34,553 nt of DNA from Oscillospiraceae bacterium (GCA_022763825.1 JALEQX010000102.1:1-34553), one strand, 5' to 3'; numbered from the stretch's first letter, positions 7,483 through 15,566 are shown. Notes: a model not told the origin generated them from the letters alone. Made by a program: numbers and translations.

Positions 7483-9485
7483 TATTCGCGCTCGTAGGAA
7501 ATCAAAACTGCGGAAAAACCACACTGTTTAACGCCCTGACGGGATCAAATCAGCATGTCGGAAATTTTCCGGGTGTTACCGTCGATCAAAAAGAAGGAGA
7601 AATTAAATATTCCAAGGGGAATTTCGTTGTAGATCTTCCCGGTATTTATTCAATACGTCCGTATTCTACCGAGGAAATAGTTACACGAGACTTTGTTTTG
7701 AACGAAAAACCGGACGGAATAATCAATATCGTCGACGCTACAAATATTGAGAGAAATCTATATCTGACTCTTCAACTTTTGGAGCTTCAGATTCCGATGA
7801 TAATCGCGCTTAATATGATGGATGAAGTCAGAAATAACGGTGGAAGCGTTGATATCGACAAAATAAGCGAATTGCTCGGCGTTCCCGTCATACCTGTAAG
7901 CGCAGCAAAAAACGAAGGCATTTCAGACGTCGCCGATATGATAACACAAACTGCAAAAAATCGGATTCTGCCCAAAATCCTCGATTTTTGTCCGGACGGA
8001 GCCGTGCACAGATGTATACACGCTGTATCATACATAATTGAAGACCATGCAAAAAATATAGGCGTATCGCCGAGATTTTGTGCGACAAAGCTTATCGAGG
8101 GCGATCAGTCATTTGTTGAAAAGCTCTCTTTATCTCAAAACGAAACGGAAACTCTCGATCACCAAATTCTCGAAATGGAAACAGATACGGGACTTGACAA
8201 AAACGCCGCAGTCGCGGACATGCGTTATAATTTTATAGAAAATGTCTGCGCTCAAACTGTCGTAAAATGCCATGAGAGCAAAGAGCATAAGAGAAGCGTT
8301 AGCATTGACAGGGTTCTGACGGGAAAATACACCGCTATCCCTATGTTTATTTTAATTATGGCTTCTGTTTTTCTGCTTACCTTTAACGTTATAGGAAGCT
8401 CGCTGAGCGACTTGTTAAGTCTCGGAATCGACGCTCTTACAAACTTATGCGATAAAGGACTGACCGCATACGGTATCAATCCTGTCGTTCACTCTCTTAT
8501 AATAGACGGAATATTCGCCGGCGTGGGAAGCGTTCTCTCTTTTCTGCCGATAATCGTCGTGCTGTTTTTCTTTCTGTCTATTCTCGAAGATACGGGTTAC
8601 ATGGCGCGAGTCGCTTTTGTTATGGACAAGCTTTTACGAAAAATCGGACTCTCCGGAAAGTCGTTCGTTCCGATGCTTATAGGCTTCGGCTGCTCGGTTC
8701 CCGCAATAATGTCAACAAGAACTCTTTCGTCCGAACGCGACAGAAAAATGACTATCATGCTGACGCCGTATATGAGCTGTTCAGCAAAAATACCGATTTA
8801 TGCGGTATTCTCGGCAGCGTTCTTCAAGGGCAAAGAAGCTCTCGTTATGACCGGACTCTATTTTTCCGGAATAATCGTCGGAATTATAATGGCTCTTATT
8901 TTCAAAAGCACACTGTTCAGAGGCAATCCGATACCGTTCGTTATGGAGCTGCCCAATTACAGGCTCCCCTCGGCAAAAAGCGTAGGATTATTGATGTGGG
9001 AAAAAGCAAGAGACTTTTTAACAAAGGCATTCACCGTTATTTTTGCCGCGTCTATTGCTATTTGGTTCTTACAGACATTCGATACCAGACTGAATGTTGT
9101 TTCCGACAGTTCGCAAAGTCTGCTCGCCGATATCGGTCAGATTATTGCTCCGATTTTCAAACCCGCAGGATTTAACGACTGGAGAATAGCAACGTCGCTT
9201 ATAACCGGATTCACCGCAAAGGAAGCCGTAGTCAGCACGATGAGCGTGCTGCTCGGAGTCGGAACGGATCAGCTTGCAGGTGCGCTTACGTCCCTGTTCC
9301 CGTCAACGCTTTCTGCTGTAAGCTTCCTGCTGTTCACTCTTCTGTACACACCGTGCGTAGCCGCCGTTGCTACAATAAAACGTGAGCTTGACTCTACGCT
9401 CAAAACGGCAGGAGTTGTATTTCTTCAATGCCTTGTCGCATGGATAACGTCGGTCTGCGTTTATCAGATAGGTATGCTTTTATGA
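7479..9485 (+). CDS. feoB: Ferrous iron transporter FeoB
   Basis: FeoB is the membrane Fe2+ transporter with an N-terminal G domain; this one has 668 residues. G1 is GNQNCGKT (7-14), G3 is DLPG (52-55), G4 is NMMD (112-115) and G5 is SAAKNEG. A helical cytoplasmic spacer covers about 170-280. The C-terminal half holds about eight to ten membrane helices with two Gate repeats, including GFGCSVPAIM, MSCSAKIPIY and GFTAKEAVVS. Conserved Cys in the first two segments are thought to line the iron path. The length is at the shorter end of the family but all parts are present. It overlaps feoA and the downstream Cys-rich peptide gene by ATGA, so the three are translationally coupled. Confidence 0.98.
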   Translation: MIFALVGNQNCGKTTLFNALTGSNQHVGNFPGVTVDQKEGEIKYSKGNFVVDLPGIYSIRPYSTEEIVTRDFVLNEKPDGIINIVDATNIERNLYLTLQLLELQIPMIIALNMMDEVRNNGGSVDIDKISELLGVPVIPVSAAKNEGISDVADMITQTAKNRILPKILDFCPDGAVHRCIHAVSYIIEDHAKNIGVSPRFCATKLIEGDQSFVEKLSLSQNETETLDHQILEMETDTGLDKNAAVADMRYNFIENVCAQTVVKCHESKEHKRSVSIDRVLTGKYTAIPMFILIMASVFLLTFNVIGSSLSDLLSLGIDALTNLCDKGLTAYGINPVVHSLIIDGIFAGVGSVLSFLPIIVVLFFFLSILEDTGYMARVAFVMDKLLRKIGLSGKSFVPMLIGFGCSVPAIMSTRTLSSERDRKMTIMLTPYMSCSAKIPIYAVFSAAFFKGKEALVMTGLYFSGIIVGIIMALIFKSTLFRGNPIPFVMELPNYRLPSAKSVGLLMWEKARDFLTKAFTVIFAASIAIWFLQTFDTRLNVVSDSSQSLLADIGQIIAPIFKPAGFNDWRIATSLITGFTAKEAVVSTMSVLLGVGTDQLAGALTSLFPSTLSAVSFLLFTLLYTPCVAAVATIKRELDSTLKTAGVVFLQCLVAWITSVCVYQIGMLL

Positions 9486-9679
9486 GAATCAGAGATTATG
9501 TACTCATTGCAATAATTGCGGTATGGCTTATCATCGCCGTGATTAAAATAATAAAAGCCGTAGTAAACGGCAAATGCTGTTCATGCTCGGGATGTGCAAA
9601 TTCAAAAACAAAAAAGAACTGCCGACGCTGTAAAAATAAATGCGGAGAATGTCCGCACTGCAAAAACAAAACTAATTAA
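9482..9679 (+). CDS. FeoB-associated Cys-rich membrane peptide
   Basis: This 65-residue peptide has one N-terminal membrane helix (about 5-26) followed by a short basic tail with nine cysteines (CCSCSGC, then NC, RRC, NKC, GEC, PHC). This is the pattern of the FeoB-associated Cys-rich membrane protein family found after feoB in Clostridia. The Cys cluster probably binds metal, but the role in iron uptake is not established. The ATG at 9482 overlaps the feoB stop (ATGA) and is chosen over an upstream in-frame start inside feoB. It is the last gene of the operon; a terminator begins five bases after the stop. Confidence 0.88.
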   Translation: MRIRDYVLIAIIAVWLIIAVIKIIKAVVNGKCCSCSGCANSKTKKNCRRCKNKCGECPHCKNKTN

Positions 9680-9684
9680 AAAAA

Positions 9685-9710
9685 CGAGGTTCGCAAAAAA
9701 ACGAACCTCG
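9685..9710. terminator. Bidirectional terminator between feo operon and COG2426 gene
   Basis: The perfect 9-bp stem CGAGGTTCG/CGAACCTCG (loop of eight) has T runs downstream on both strands. It serves both convergent operons. Confidence 0.93.
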
Positions 9711-9717
9711 ATATTTT

Positions 9718-10221
9718 TTAAGCAAATATAGCTCCGAATACACCGTAAACAATCAATGACATAATCATGCCCGCAATAAAAACGCCGAGTGCGATAATCG
9801 GAAGCGCCTTTTTAAATCTGATATCAAGCAGCGACGCCATCAGCGCCCCCGTCCAAGCGCCCGTACCCGGCAGCGGAATCGCGACAAAAACAAGCAGTCC
9901 CCACTGTTTTCCGCGCATAATTTTTTCTCTGTTTTTTTCTGCCTTGCCCTCAAATTTCGTTATAAGCTTTTCAAACGGTTTATAACGTTTTAAAACGGTA
10001 AAAATCTGTTTTATCAAAAGCAGAATAAAAGGCACGGGAAGCATATTGCCGAGATAGCATATAATAAAAGCTCTTATAAACTCTACGTCGAGCATTTTAG
10101 CGGCTATCATTCCGCCTCTTAATTCAAATATCGGAAGCATTGAAACGAGAAAAATCGTCAGCTCCGGAGGAATAACGTCTTTAAAAAGATTGACAAAGTT
10201 ATTAAGCAGCTGTTCGGTCAA
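9718..10221 (-). CDS. COG2426 small multidrug-export-like membrane protein
   Basis: This protein of about 167 residues has three to four membrane helices. It carries the COG2426 (Sm_multidrug_ex) signatures, namely the early PIFELRGG and the later PLPGTGAWTGALMAS. The family name comes from a multidrug export annotation with little direct support, so the substrate is unknown. The TTG at 10219-10221 is preferred because AGAGG then lies eight bases upstream. An in-frame GTG at 10228-10230 would touch the Shine-Dalgarno directly and is unlikely. The gene lies a few bases after the NUDIX gene and is co-transcribed with it, ending at the bidirectional hairpin. Confidence 0.85.
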   Translation of the reverse strand: MTEQLLNNFVNLFKDVIPPELTIFLVSMLPIFELRGGMIAAKMLDVEFIRAFIICYLGNMLPVPFILLLIKQIFTVLKRYKPFEKLITKFEGKAEKNREKIMRGKQWGLLVFVAIPLPGTGAWTGALMASLLDIRFKKALPIIALGVFIAGMIMSLIVYGVFGAIFA

Positions 10222-10233
10222 TTGAGACACCTC

Positions 10234-10965
10234 TTATTGTTCGATTTTTTCAAGAAAAGCATGTGCATTTTCAAGAATGTATTTATCGTTTTCAAATTTG
10301 AGCATATCGAGAGCCTTGGCGTATTCGAGCCAGATATAATCCTCGATTTCTTCCTTTTGGATAACGGTCTGCGTATCTTCCGTAGTCGCAAGAAAAACCG
10401 TAACGTTTTTTTCAACTCGTCCGGCAATCTTGTAATCGGATGACATTTCAAATCCGTCAAAAATACTGATGTGCAGTCCTGTTTCCTCAAGAACCTCTCG
10501 TTTTGCGGTATCTAACTTTGTTTCTCCTTTCTCTATATGCCCTTTCGGGAACCCCCAGTGACTCGAACGCTTATTTTTTATAAGCAAAAAGCGTCTTGCG
10601 CCGTTTATATCCCTGAATACGACAGCCCCGCAGGAGCTTTCGTACAGGCATTCAAGCGTATACTTCGAATCCCTTTCGTAAAAAGCGATTTTCTCTGCAA
10701 TATCGTGATTGATATAGCGTGATTTTTTAGGTGCGACGACAATGTAATTGGGACGTTTATCGGGATGTCTCACGACAGCTATAATACGTCCCTCAAAAAT
10801 CTTAACAGGGTGACTAATGCCCAGTATACACGCAGAATAAATAAACGCGCGTTTTTCTGTTTTTACTTCGGCTATACCGAAATTCAACTGATATCTGAGA
10901 TTCAGTCTCGCGTCAAAATAATTGCAGGGCTTTGTCACACGCACACGAACGTTCTTACCCAACAT
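10234..10965 (-). CDS. Fusion of a pyrophosphatase-like domain and a NUDIX hydrolase
   Basis: This is a 243-residue two-domain protein. Residues about 110-240 are a NUDIX hydrolase with a complete box GHIEKGETKLDTAKREVLEE, preceded by WGFPKG as in diadenosine tetraphosphate hydrolases; such enzymes cleave nucleoside diphosphate-linked compounds. Residues 1-105 resemble, from memory, a small clostridial family annotated as inorganic pyrophosphatase. Matching stretches are MLGKNVRVRV at the start, ACILGI, FEGRIIAVVRH and YIVVAP. The acidic residue expected just before the ILG segment appears to be Ser here, so the N-terminal domain may bind rather than hydrolyse. The start ATG has GGAAG seven bases upstream and a strong promoter. 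It is the first gene of a two-gene operon with the COG2426 protein. Confidence 0.88.
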   Translation of the reverse strand: MLGKNVRVRVTKPCNYFDARLNLRYQLNFGIAEVKTEKRAFIYSACILGISHPVKIFEGRIIAVVRHPDKRPNYIVVAPKKSRYINHDIAEKIAFYERDSKYTLECLYESSCGAVVFRDINGARRFLLIKNKRSSHWGFPKGHIEKGETKLDTAKREVLEETGLHISIFDGFEMSSDYKIAGRVEKNVTVFLATTEDTQTVIQKEEIEDYIWLEYAKALDMLKFENDKYILENAHAFLEKIEQ

Positions 10966-10998
10966 ATTATTTCTTCCATTCTTAGATAAACTGATATA

Positions 10999-11027
10999 AT
11001 TATACCTAAAAACGGCTCACACTGCAA
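10999..11027 (-). promoter_or_regulatory. Sigma-A promoter of the NUDIX operon
   Basis: The minus strand carries TTGCAG (11022-11027), a 17-bp spacer and TATAAT (10999-11004). Confidence 0.85.
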
Positions 11028-11078
11028 GACATTTTTAATAATATGTTGAAAAGAATTGTTTTTTCTGAAAATTAATAC

Positions 11079-11107
11079 AAAAAGCGCGGTCGAATCATCA
11101 ACCGCGC
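11079..11107 (-). terminator. Terminator after the dehydrogenase/zinc-ribbon gene
   Basis: On the minus strand GCGCGGT (11101-11107) pairs with ACCGCGC (11084-11090) and is followed by five T residues. Confidence 0.85.
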
Positions 11108-11144
11108 CGTGAAATATTACAAATCAAATTTATAATATTTTAAA

Positions 11145-12686
11145 TTATTTCTTCTTTTCCCAACCCTCAAAGATTTCGTCGAACTTATAAACGTTGTTCT
11201 CATCCTTAGTGTGGTTGGTATACCATACCTGCGCAAAGAACGGATTGGTTCTTGCAATCTCGTCATAGTGCCATTCCTTGACGGGTAAGTAGCACTCGGT
11301 GCACCAGTGTCCGCCTAAAAGAATAAGGTTCGGGCTTGCTTCAAACTCTGCACCGCAGGTTCCGCACTTCCATTTAAGCTTAGTGGTAAGATCGCCCTTC
11401 TTCATACTCTTGCTCAGACACTTACCGCCTCTGAACTCCGCTGCCTTTTTCATATCATCGATATCAAGCTCGCTTAAAGGCTTGCTTTCATCGTAGCCGT
11501 GATCAAGCTTATAATTATCGGCGTCCGAAATATCCTTTTCGGGACTCTTCAATTCGAAGTTATCCCACGACTTTCCGATACGGTACCAGTCGGTGAGGGT
11601 GCCGTAGTATGCGCTGATTCTTACGGGATCCTTTTTTGCAATCCAGTCAAGGGTACCCCACTTGGGAGTCATTGCAATCTTCTTCATGAAGGGTTTAGCA
11701 CATGCGGCGATAAGCTTCTTTGTCGGAATATACTTCGGCAGTCTGAAATAAAATTCGCACTCAGATGCCATTCTGTCGAAGTAGTCCTTAACGGGCATAT
11801 TCTCACGGAAGTGAAGATACTCTTCAAGCTTATCGGAGTCTGCATAATACTGACCGTGGAAGTTTTTAAGAGTAAACCAGTCGGGATCGAAAAGTCCCTT
11901 GGGTGAACCGAGACCGATACAGCCTAAAAGAAGCTCCTCAAACTCGAAATTCGTAAGACGGTACTGTTTACCCGAACCGATGTTATAATACTTCTGCCAG
12001 AACTCTTCGGGAAGATTCTCCTCGGTAACAAGGTTGCACATAAGTCTTCCGCTGTCCTCTACGGTCGCCCACTCAAGCATACCGTTAAGAGGTACGTGGT
12101 ACATGATGGGCTCCATGTTATGAAGAATAGCGGGATAAAGAATACCCGACTGACGCATAACAACCCAGTGCTTGATTCCGCTCTCTACGAATACTCTCTC
12201 TGCCATAACCTTTGAAATAGCATAGTGGTCATATACGGAAACCTTAATCGGGTCGCCGCAGCGTCCCCAGTGGATAGGATAGTTTCTGTCGCCCGTTTCT
12301 GCAACAGAACCTATGTAGCAGACTTTAATATCATCCTTATTGGGCTGTGCAAGAACAGCCTTGCAGATGTTCTCTGCCGCGCCGACGTTGACCTTACGGG
12401 TCGTATAAGGCTTGTAGTCGGCGGCGGGAGAAACCATACCGCCGATATGAAGAACATAGTCGCTTCCGGTTACGCCCTCAAGAATCGCATCGTAATCAAG
12501 GAAATCACCCCAAACGATTTTAACGTTGGGATAAAGCATGTACTTTTTAAGCTTTTCAAGGTTTTTCTCACTGCGTCGTGCAAGAACCTTAACGGTTACG
12601 TCGTCGTGCTTGATAAGCTCCTGAAATGCAGCCCAGCCCATAGTGCCGGTACCGCCGGTAATAAATACTGTTTTTTTAGCAGCCAT
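11145..12686 (-). CDS. NAD(P)-dependent epimerase/dehydratase with C-terminal zinc ribbon
   Basis: This is a 513-residue protein. Residues 1 to about 310 form an extended short-chain dehydrogenase. The Rossmann motif GGTGTMG holds glycines 11, 14 and 17, the catalytic Ser lies in IGSVAET, and Tyr155/Lys159 lie in YAISK. Such domains act on nucleotide sugars or similar substrates. Residues about 430-470 contain CGTC (Cys441, Cys444) and CTEC (Cys462, Cys465) spaced by 17 residues, a probable zinc ribbon. The roughly 120 residues between the two are unassigned. A dehydrogenase of this family is normally about 300-350 residues, so the tail is an addition. It stands alone between its own promoter and terminator with an AAGGAG Shine-Dalgarno. 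The substrate cannot be predicted. Confidence 0.88.
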   Translation of the reverse strand: MAAKKTVFITGGTGTMGWAAFQELIKHDDVTVKVLARRSEKNLEKLKKYMLYPNVKIVWGDFLDYDAILEGVTGSDYVLHIGGMVSPAADYKPYTTRKVNVGAAENICKAVLAQPNKDDIKVCYIGSVAETGDRNYPIHWGRCGDPIKVSVYDHYAISKVMAERVFVESGIKHWVVMRQSGILYPAILHNMEPIMYHVPLNGMLEWATVEDSGRLMCNLVTEENLPEEFWQKYYNIGSGKQYRLTNFEFEELLLGCIGLGSPKGLFDPDWFTLKNFHGQYYADSDKLEEYLHFRENMPVKDYFDRMASECEFYFRLPKYIPTKKLIAACAKPFMKKIAMTPKWGTLDWIAKKDPVRISAYYGTLTDWYRIGKSWDNFELKSPEKDISDADNYKLDHGYDESKPLSELDIDDMKKAAEFRGGKCLSKSMKKGDLTTKLKWKCGTCGAEFEASPNLILLGGHWCTECYLPVKEWHYDEIARTNPFFAQVWYTNHTKDENNVYKFDEIFEGWEKKK

Positions 12687-12775
12687 AATAAACTCCTTTT
12701 TATTTTATCGTTTTTTACGAATTGCTTTTGTATTCTATATAATTTTAGCATTAAAGCATTTTTTTTGATTAATTA

Positions 12776-12805
12776 TATATAAAATCACGGTGTACAGATT
12801 GTAAA
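12776..12805 (-). promoter_or_regulatory. Possible promoter of the dehydrogenase gene
   Basis: The minus strand shows TTTACA (12800-12805) and TATATA (12776-12781) with an 18-bp spacer in a very A/T-rich intergenic stretch. Other -10-like sequences lie nearby, so the exact start is uncertain. Confidence 0.4.
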
Positions 12806-12839
12806 CTTTTATTTAACAAAATATTAACACCGAGGCGAA

Positions 12840-13514
12840 TTATCCGTTTTCCCTTACTTCGTCGCATATGTGTTCAATAAATTCATAGTATGTCATAAGA
12901 AAATCGAACGATTGAATTATAAAGTCCTTTAAATCATGCGAGTAAAAAAGCTCGTTATATTCTCTTCCTGCGGTTACGTACAATTCTTTTTTATTAATCC
13001 ACGGGGTTAATAACTCCCCTGCATCGCCCTTGCTTCTCTTATAATCGTCTCCGCCTAAAACGAAAATTTTACTCTCGGAAATTTTTTCGGCTAACGGCGT
13101 TATTTTCTCCGGCTCGTTCAGTATTATATCGCGGTATCTTAACATAACCGTCTGAGGAGCTTTGAATATACCGCACCCGACGCTCCAGCCATCGGTGGAA
13201 ATGCTGAAATAAAACGACGGTCTGTCGTATTCGTCGGCATAGGCGTTATATATCGAAAACCACATATGGTCCTTATACGGACCGAACGGCGACGGACGGC
13301 GCAGATCTCGGTTGATTCTCGAAACATGCAGATCGAAAACATGCGAGGTATACGTATCGTTCATATAATTATACACTTCGTTTGCAAGCTCCTTGAACGG
13401 AATCTGCAAGCATTTTTTATATAAGTCCCGGTGTTCGTCAAACCACGGCTTATTATTGTTAAAACGTAAGTCCCAAAGAAATTCGGGCAGTTCTTTTGAA
13501 AACTTTTCAAACAT
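12840..13514 (-). CDS. DUF2461 family protein
   Basis: This 224-residue soluble protein matches the DUF2461 (TIGR02453) family. It has the N-terminal NNNKPWFDEHRDLY, the RINRDLRR-PSPFGPYKDHMW segment and a glycine-rich YFSISTDGWSVGCGI core. The family occurs widely in bacteria and fungi, and its biochemical role is unknown to me. It has its own promoter (TTGACA/TATTAT) and a GGTGAGG Shine-Dalgarno. No strong terminator is visible before the dehydrogenase gene downstream, only a loose CGGTGT/ACACCG pairing. It is divergent from the small peptide gene at 13636, and the two -35 boxes lie six bases apart. Confidence 0.88.
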   Translation of the reverse strand: MFEKFSKELPEFLWDLRFNNNKPWFDEHRDLYKKCLQIPFKELANEVYNYMNDTYTSHVFDLHVSRINRDLRRPSPFGPYKDHMWFSIYNAYADEYDRPSFYFSISTDGWSVGCGIFKAPQTVMLRYRDIILNEPEKITPLAEKISESKIFVLGGDDYKRSKGDAGELLTPWINKKELYVTAGREYNELFYSHDLKDFIIQSFDFLMTYYEFIEHICDEVRENG

Positions 13515-13532
13515 CGTTCCTCACCACGAAAT

Positions 13533-13561
13533 ATAATATCAGTATTAAAAAGTTTTGTCAA
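13533..13561 (-). promoter_or_regulatory. Sigma-A promoter of the DUF2461 gene
   Basis: The minus strand carries TTGACA (13556-13561), a 17-bp spacer and TATTAT (13533-13538). Confidence 0.85.
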
Positions 13562-13567
13562 ACGGTA

Positions 13568-13596
13568 TTGTAATTACAATTTATCTGTTGTAAAAT
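13568..13596 (+). promoter_or_regulatory. Promoter of the 30-residue peptide gene, with TTGTAA repeats
   Basis: TTGTAA (13568-13573), a 17-bp spacer and TAAAAT (13591-13596). The -35 lies in the palindrome TTGTAATTACAA (13568-13579). Two GTTGTAAAA repeats (13587-13595 and 13600-13608) flank the -10, so TTGTAA occurs three times. Confidence 0.7.
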
Positions 13597-13635
13597 AGAG
13601 TTGTAAAAACATTTTACCCGACGGAGGTGTTTATT

Positions 13636-13728
13636 ATGTGGTTAGAGGTTATCGTCGTATTAATTAAACTGATTCAGTTTCTTGCAAAAATTTTCGGTTC
13701 CGTCGAAAAACCCAGCAAAAAGAGCTGA
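13636..13728 (+). CDS. 30-residue hydrophobic/basic small protein
   Basis: A short coding region begins with ATG 13636-13638 and ends with TGA 13726-13728. GGAGGTG (13623-13629) gives an ideal Shine-Dalgarno about seven bases from the start. The peptide has a hydrophobic helix (MWLEVIVVLIKLIQFLAKIF) and a short basic tail ending KPSKKS. The helix carries Lys11 and Lys18 and a Glu near the N-terminus, so it is amphipathic and likely membrane-associated. With its promoter and the terminator that follows, it forms a complete single-gene unit. I do not recognise the family. The features resemble small membrane regulators, short toxins or phenol-soluble-modulin-like peptides, but nothing in the sequence decides between these. 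Confidence 0.7.
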   Translation: MWLEVIVVLIKLIQFLAKIFGSVEKPSKKS

Positions 13729-13750
13729 AATCTTAATAACAGAAAAACTG

Positions 13751-13778
13751 CGGGGCTGTTCGTTTATGAACAGCCCCG
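13751..13778. terminator. Bidirectional terminator between small peptide and ABC permease genes
   Basis: The perfect 11-bp stem CGGGGCTGTTC/GAACAGCCCCG (loop of six) has a T run on the minus-strand side (CAGTTTTT) and a weaker T/A-rich tail on the plus side. It lies between two convergent units. Confidence 0.88.
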
Positions 13779-13787
13779 TTATCATAT

Positions 13788-15566
13788 TTAATTCTTTATC
13801 TGTTTCTTTTTGAAAATAAGAAATGCCAGCATGTAGAACACAGCGGAACATATTGTTACGACAACGGCTCCGATAATAGGATTGAATACCGTCTGAAGCG
13901 AAGCGGAGTAACCTGACTGCAAAGCGTTATAGTCAACCGGATTTTCAAGATAAAAAGACATTTCGAGGTACGGAACGGGCGTGTATTCAAGGAGTCCGTT
14001 AAAGACAATATTTATCTCGTTAAATAATTCATTCGCGAATACATCCGCAATCTGTACCATATTTGCAAGTGCTACGGCAAGCACGCCTCCCTTAGTAAAC
14101 AGAACGGAAAGGAATATTGAGAATGAAACCATTACGTTTACCGAGAACAGGGAAAGTATGCACTTAAACAATGCAAGAACAACTGGCAAAATTGCGTACG
14201 CATTGCCTGAAAAGTTAACCATTACTGTTTTTGCAAACAGGTTTTTCGTTTCGCACAGCCCCGTATTCAGCGCGCTCATTATAACAAACGAAATAAGCAT
14301 AAGTCCCGCACCGTAGATAAATACGGAAAGTATTTTTGACAGAAGAATCTTGCTCCTGCTTCTCGGTCTTACCAGCAGCAGCCTTATTGAGCCGGACATG
14401 AATTCGTTTGACATCGTAGTTCCCGCCATAACTATCATTAACAGACAGATAACAACGTTTATTATCTTTATTTGCGAGGTAAGATATTCGCTTGCGGATT
14501 TCGATTCATTTCCGGATATGGGTATGTTCTTTTCAAATGAATACTTTACAGCATTGATTGCATTGTTTGCAGCTTTTACGGCAGGCTCGACGGGAAGAAC
14601 ATAACGGTGATAGCTCTTGTAATAATCGGCGTAATCCCTCTTATAAATATCCTCGTCATATATTATATTTGAGCTTAATGCATTGGCGGCAGCGGCAAGT
14701 GTTTTTTTGATCTCCGAGTAATGCCAGTCATTTACTTCATATTTACCGTTAAGAAGCTGCTGATATCCCCACAGCAAAACATTTTTACTCTCATACATCG
14801 CTTTGGCGTCGGTCAAAGCTTTTTTATCGTCAAGAGTCTTTGTTTTATTATAGAGAGTCTGCGCGTCGTCAAGGGACTGCTTAGCAGTTTTGACTTCATC
14901 CTGAGCAACCTTAACAAGATTCTCATATTTCTTTACAATCGAAGCGGACTTAATATATTTTGCGACATTCTCCTTATTCCTTTGAGCCTGATCGCGAAGT
15001 TTTACATATTCCTCTTTTGAAAGCCCCTCATAAGTAAACGGGTCGCCGTCTTCATTTGTTTCGGGTATATCCGGCTTTTCGGTTATAGCCAACAAATCGG
15101 ACAAATTATATTTAATGTAAGGATTGCTGTAATAATTGGCGTCAGGCTGGGCGGAATACATGGCGGAATAGAAATATGATTCTATTTCCGAATATGCTAT
15201 TGAGCCCTTTGACAGCTCATCAAATGCTTTGGCTCTCGCGCAGTAATATAAAGCATAGACTTCAAAATATTCCTCATATCTCCAATCGTCTTTCGGAATA
15301 GAATTATCGCTGAAAAATCGAGACGCCTCGGAATAACAGGAATAATATGCTTTTAAAACGGGAGAGGCGTTTTCATCCAGGTAATAATATTCATCCTCCC
15401 AGTATGCCGTATCGTTTTTTCTTTTCTCTTCAATTTTATCGTTTATAAAATATCCCGTCGGCAAAGCAATGGAAACGACAAGAATTAAAATAACGAAAAC
15501 TTTGAAATAAACGGCTTTGCCGGTTTTTATAAGTTCATTTTTTACAAGGTTTCCTAAGCCTTTCAT
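13788..15566 (-). CDS. ABC-2 type transporter permease with large extracytoplasmic region
   Basis: This 592-residue permease is paired with the ATPase gene upstream. It has an N-terminal membrane helix (about 17-40). A long hydrophilic region of about 320 residues (40-360) follows, very rich in Tyr near its start and with a heptad-like coiled-coil stretch around 205-265. The C-terminus (about 365-590) has five to six membrane helices, typical of the ABC-2 permease fold. The first helix and the C-terminal set probably place the long insert outside the cell. The start overlaps the ATPase stop by ATGA. The substrate is unknown; drug, peptide or lipid export are all possible. A terminator follows ten bases after the stop. 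Confidence 0.88.
   Translation of the reverse strand: MKGLGNLVKNELIKTGKAVYFKVFVILILVVSIALPTGYFINDKIEEKRKNDTAYWEDEYYYLDENASPVLKAYYSCYSEASRFFSDNSIPKDDWRYEEYFEVYALYYCARAKAFDELSKGSIAYSEIESYFYSAMYSAQPDANYYSNPYIKYNLSDLLAITEKPDIPETNEDGDPFTYEGLSKEEYVKLRDQAQRNKENVAKYIKSASIVKKYENLVKVAQDEVKTAKQSLDDAQTLYNKTKTLDDKKALTDAKAMYESKNVLLWGYQQLLNGKYEVNDWHYSEIKKTLAAAANALSSNIIYDEDIYKRDYADYYKSYHRYVLPVEPAVKAANNAINAVKYSFEKNIPISGNESKSASEYLTSQIKIINVVICLLMIVMAGTTMSNEFMSGSIRLLLVRPRSRSKILLSKILSVFIYGAGLMLISFVIMSALNTGLCETKNLFAKTVMVNFSGNAYAILPVVLALFKCILSLFSVNVMVSFSIFLSVLFTKGGVLAVALANMVQIADVFANELFNEINIVFNGLLEYTPVPYLEMSFYLENPVDYNALQSGYSASLQTVFNPIIGAVVVTICSAVFYMLAFLIFKKKQIKN

Noticed and set aside
13636..13728. Type I toxin-antitoxin assignment for the 30-residue peptide
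   Set aside because: No convincing antisense RNA promoter or repeated copy of the locus was seen, so the label would be speculation.
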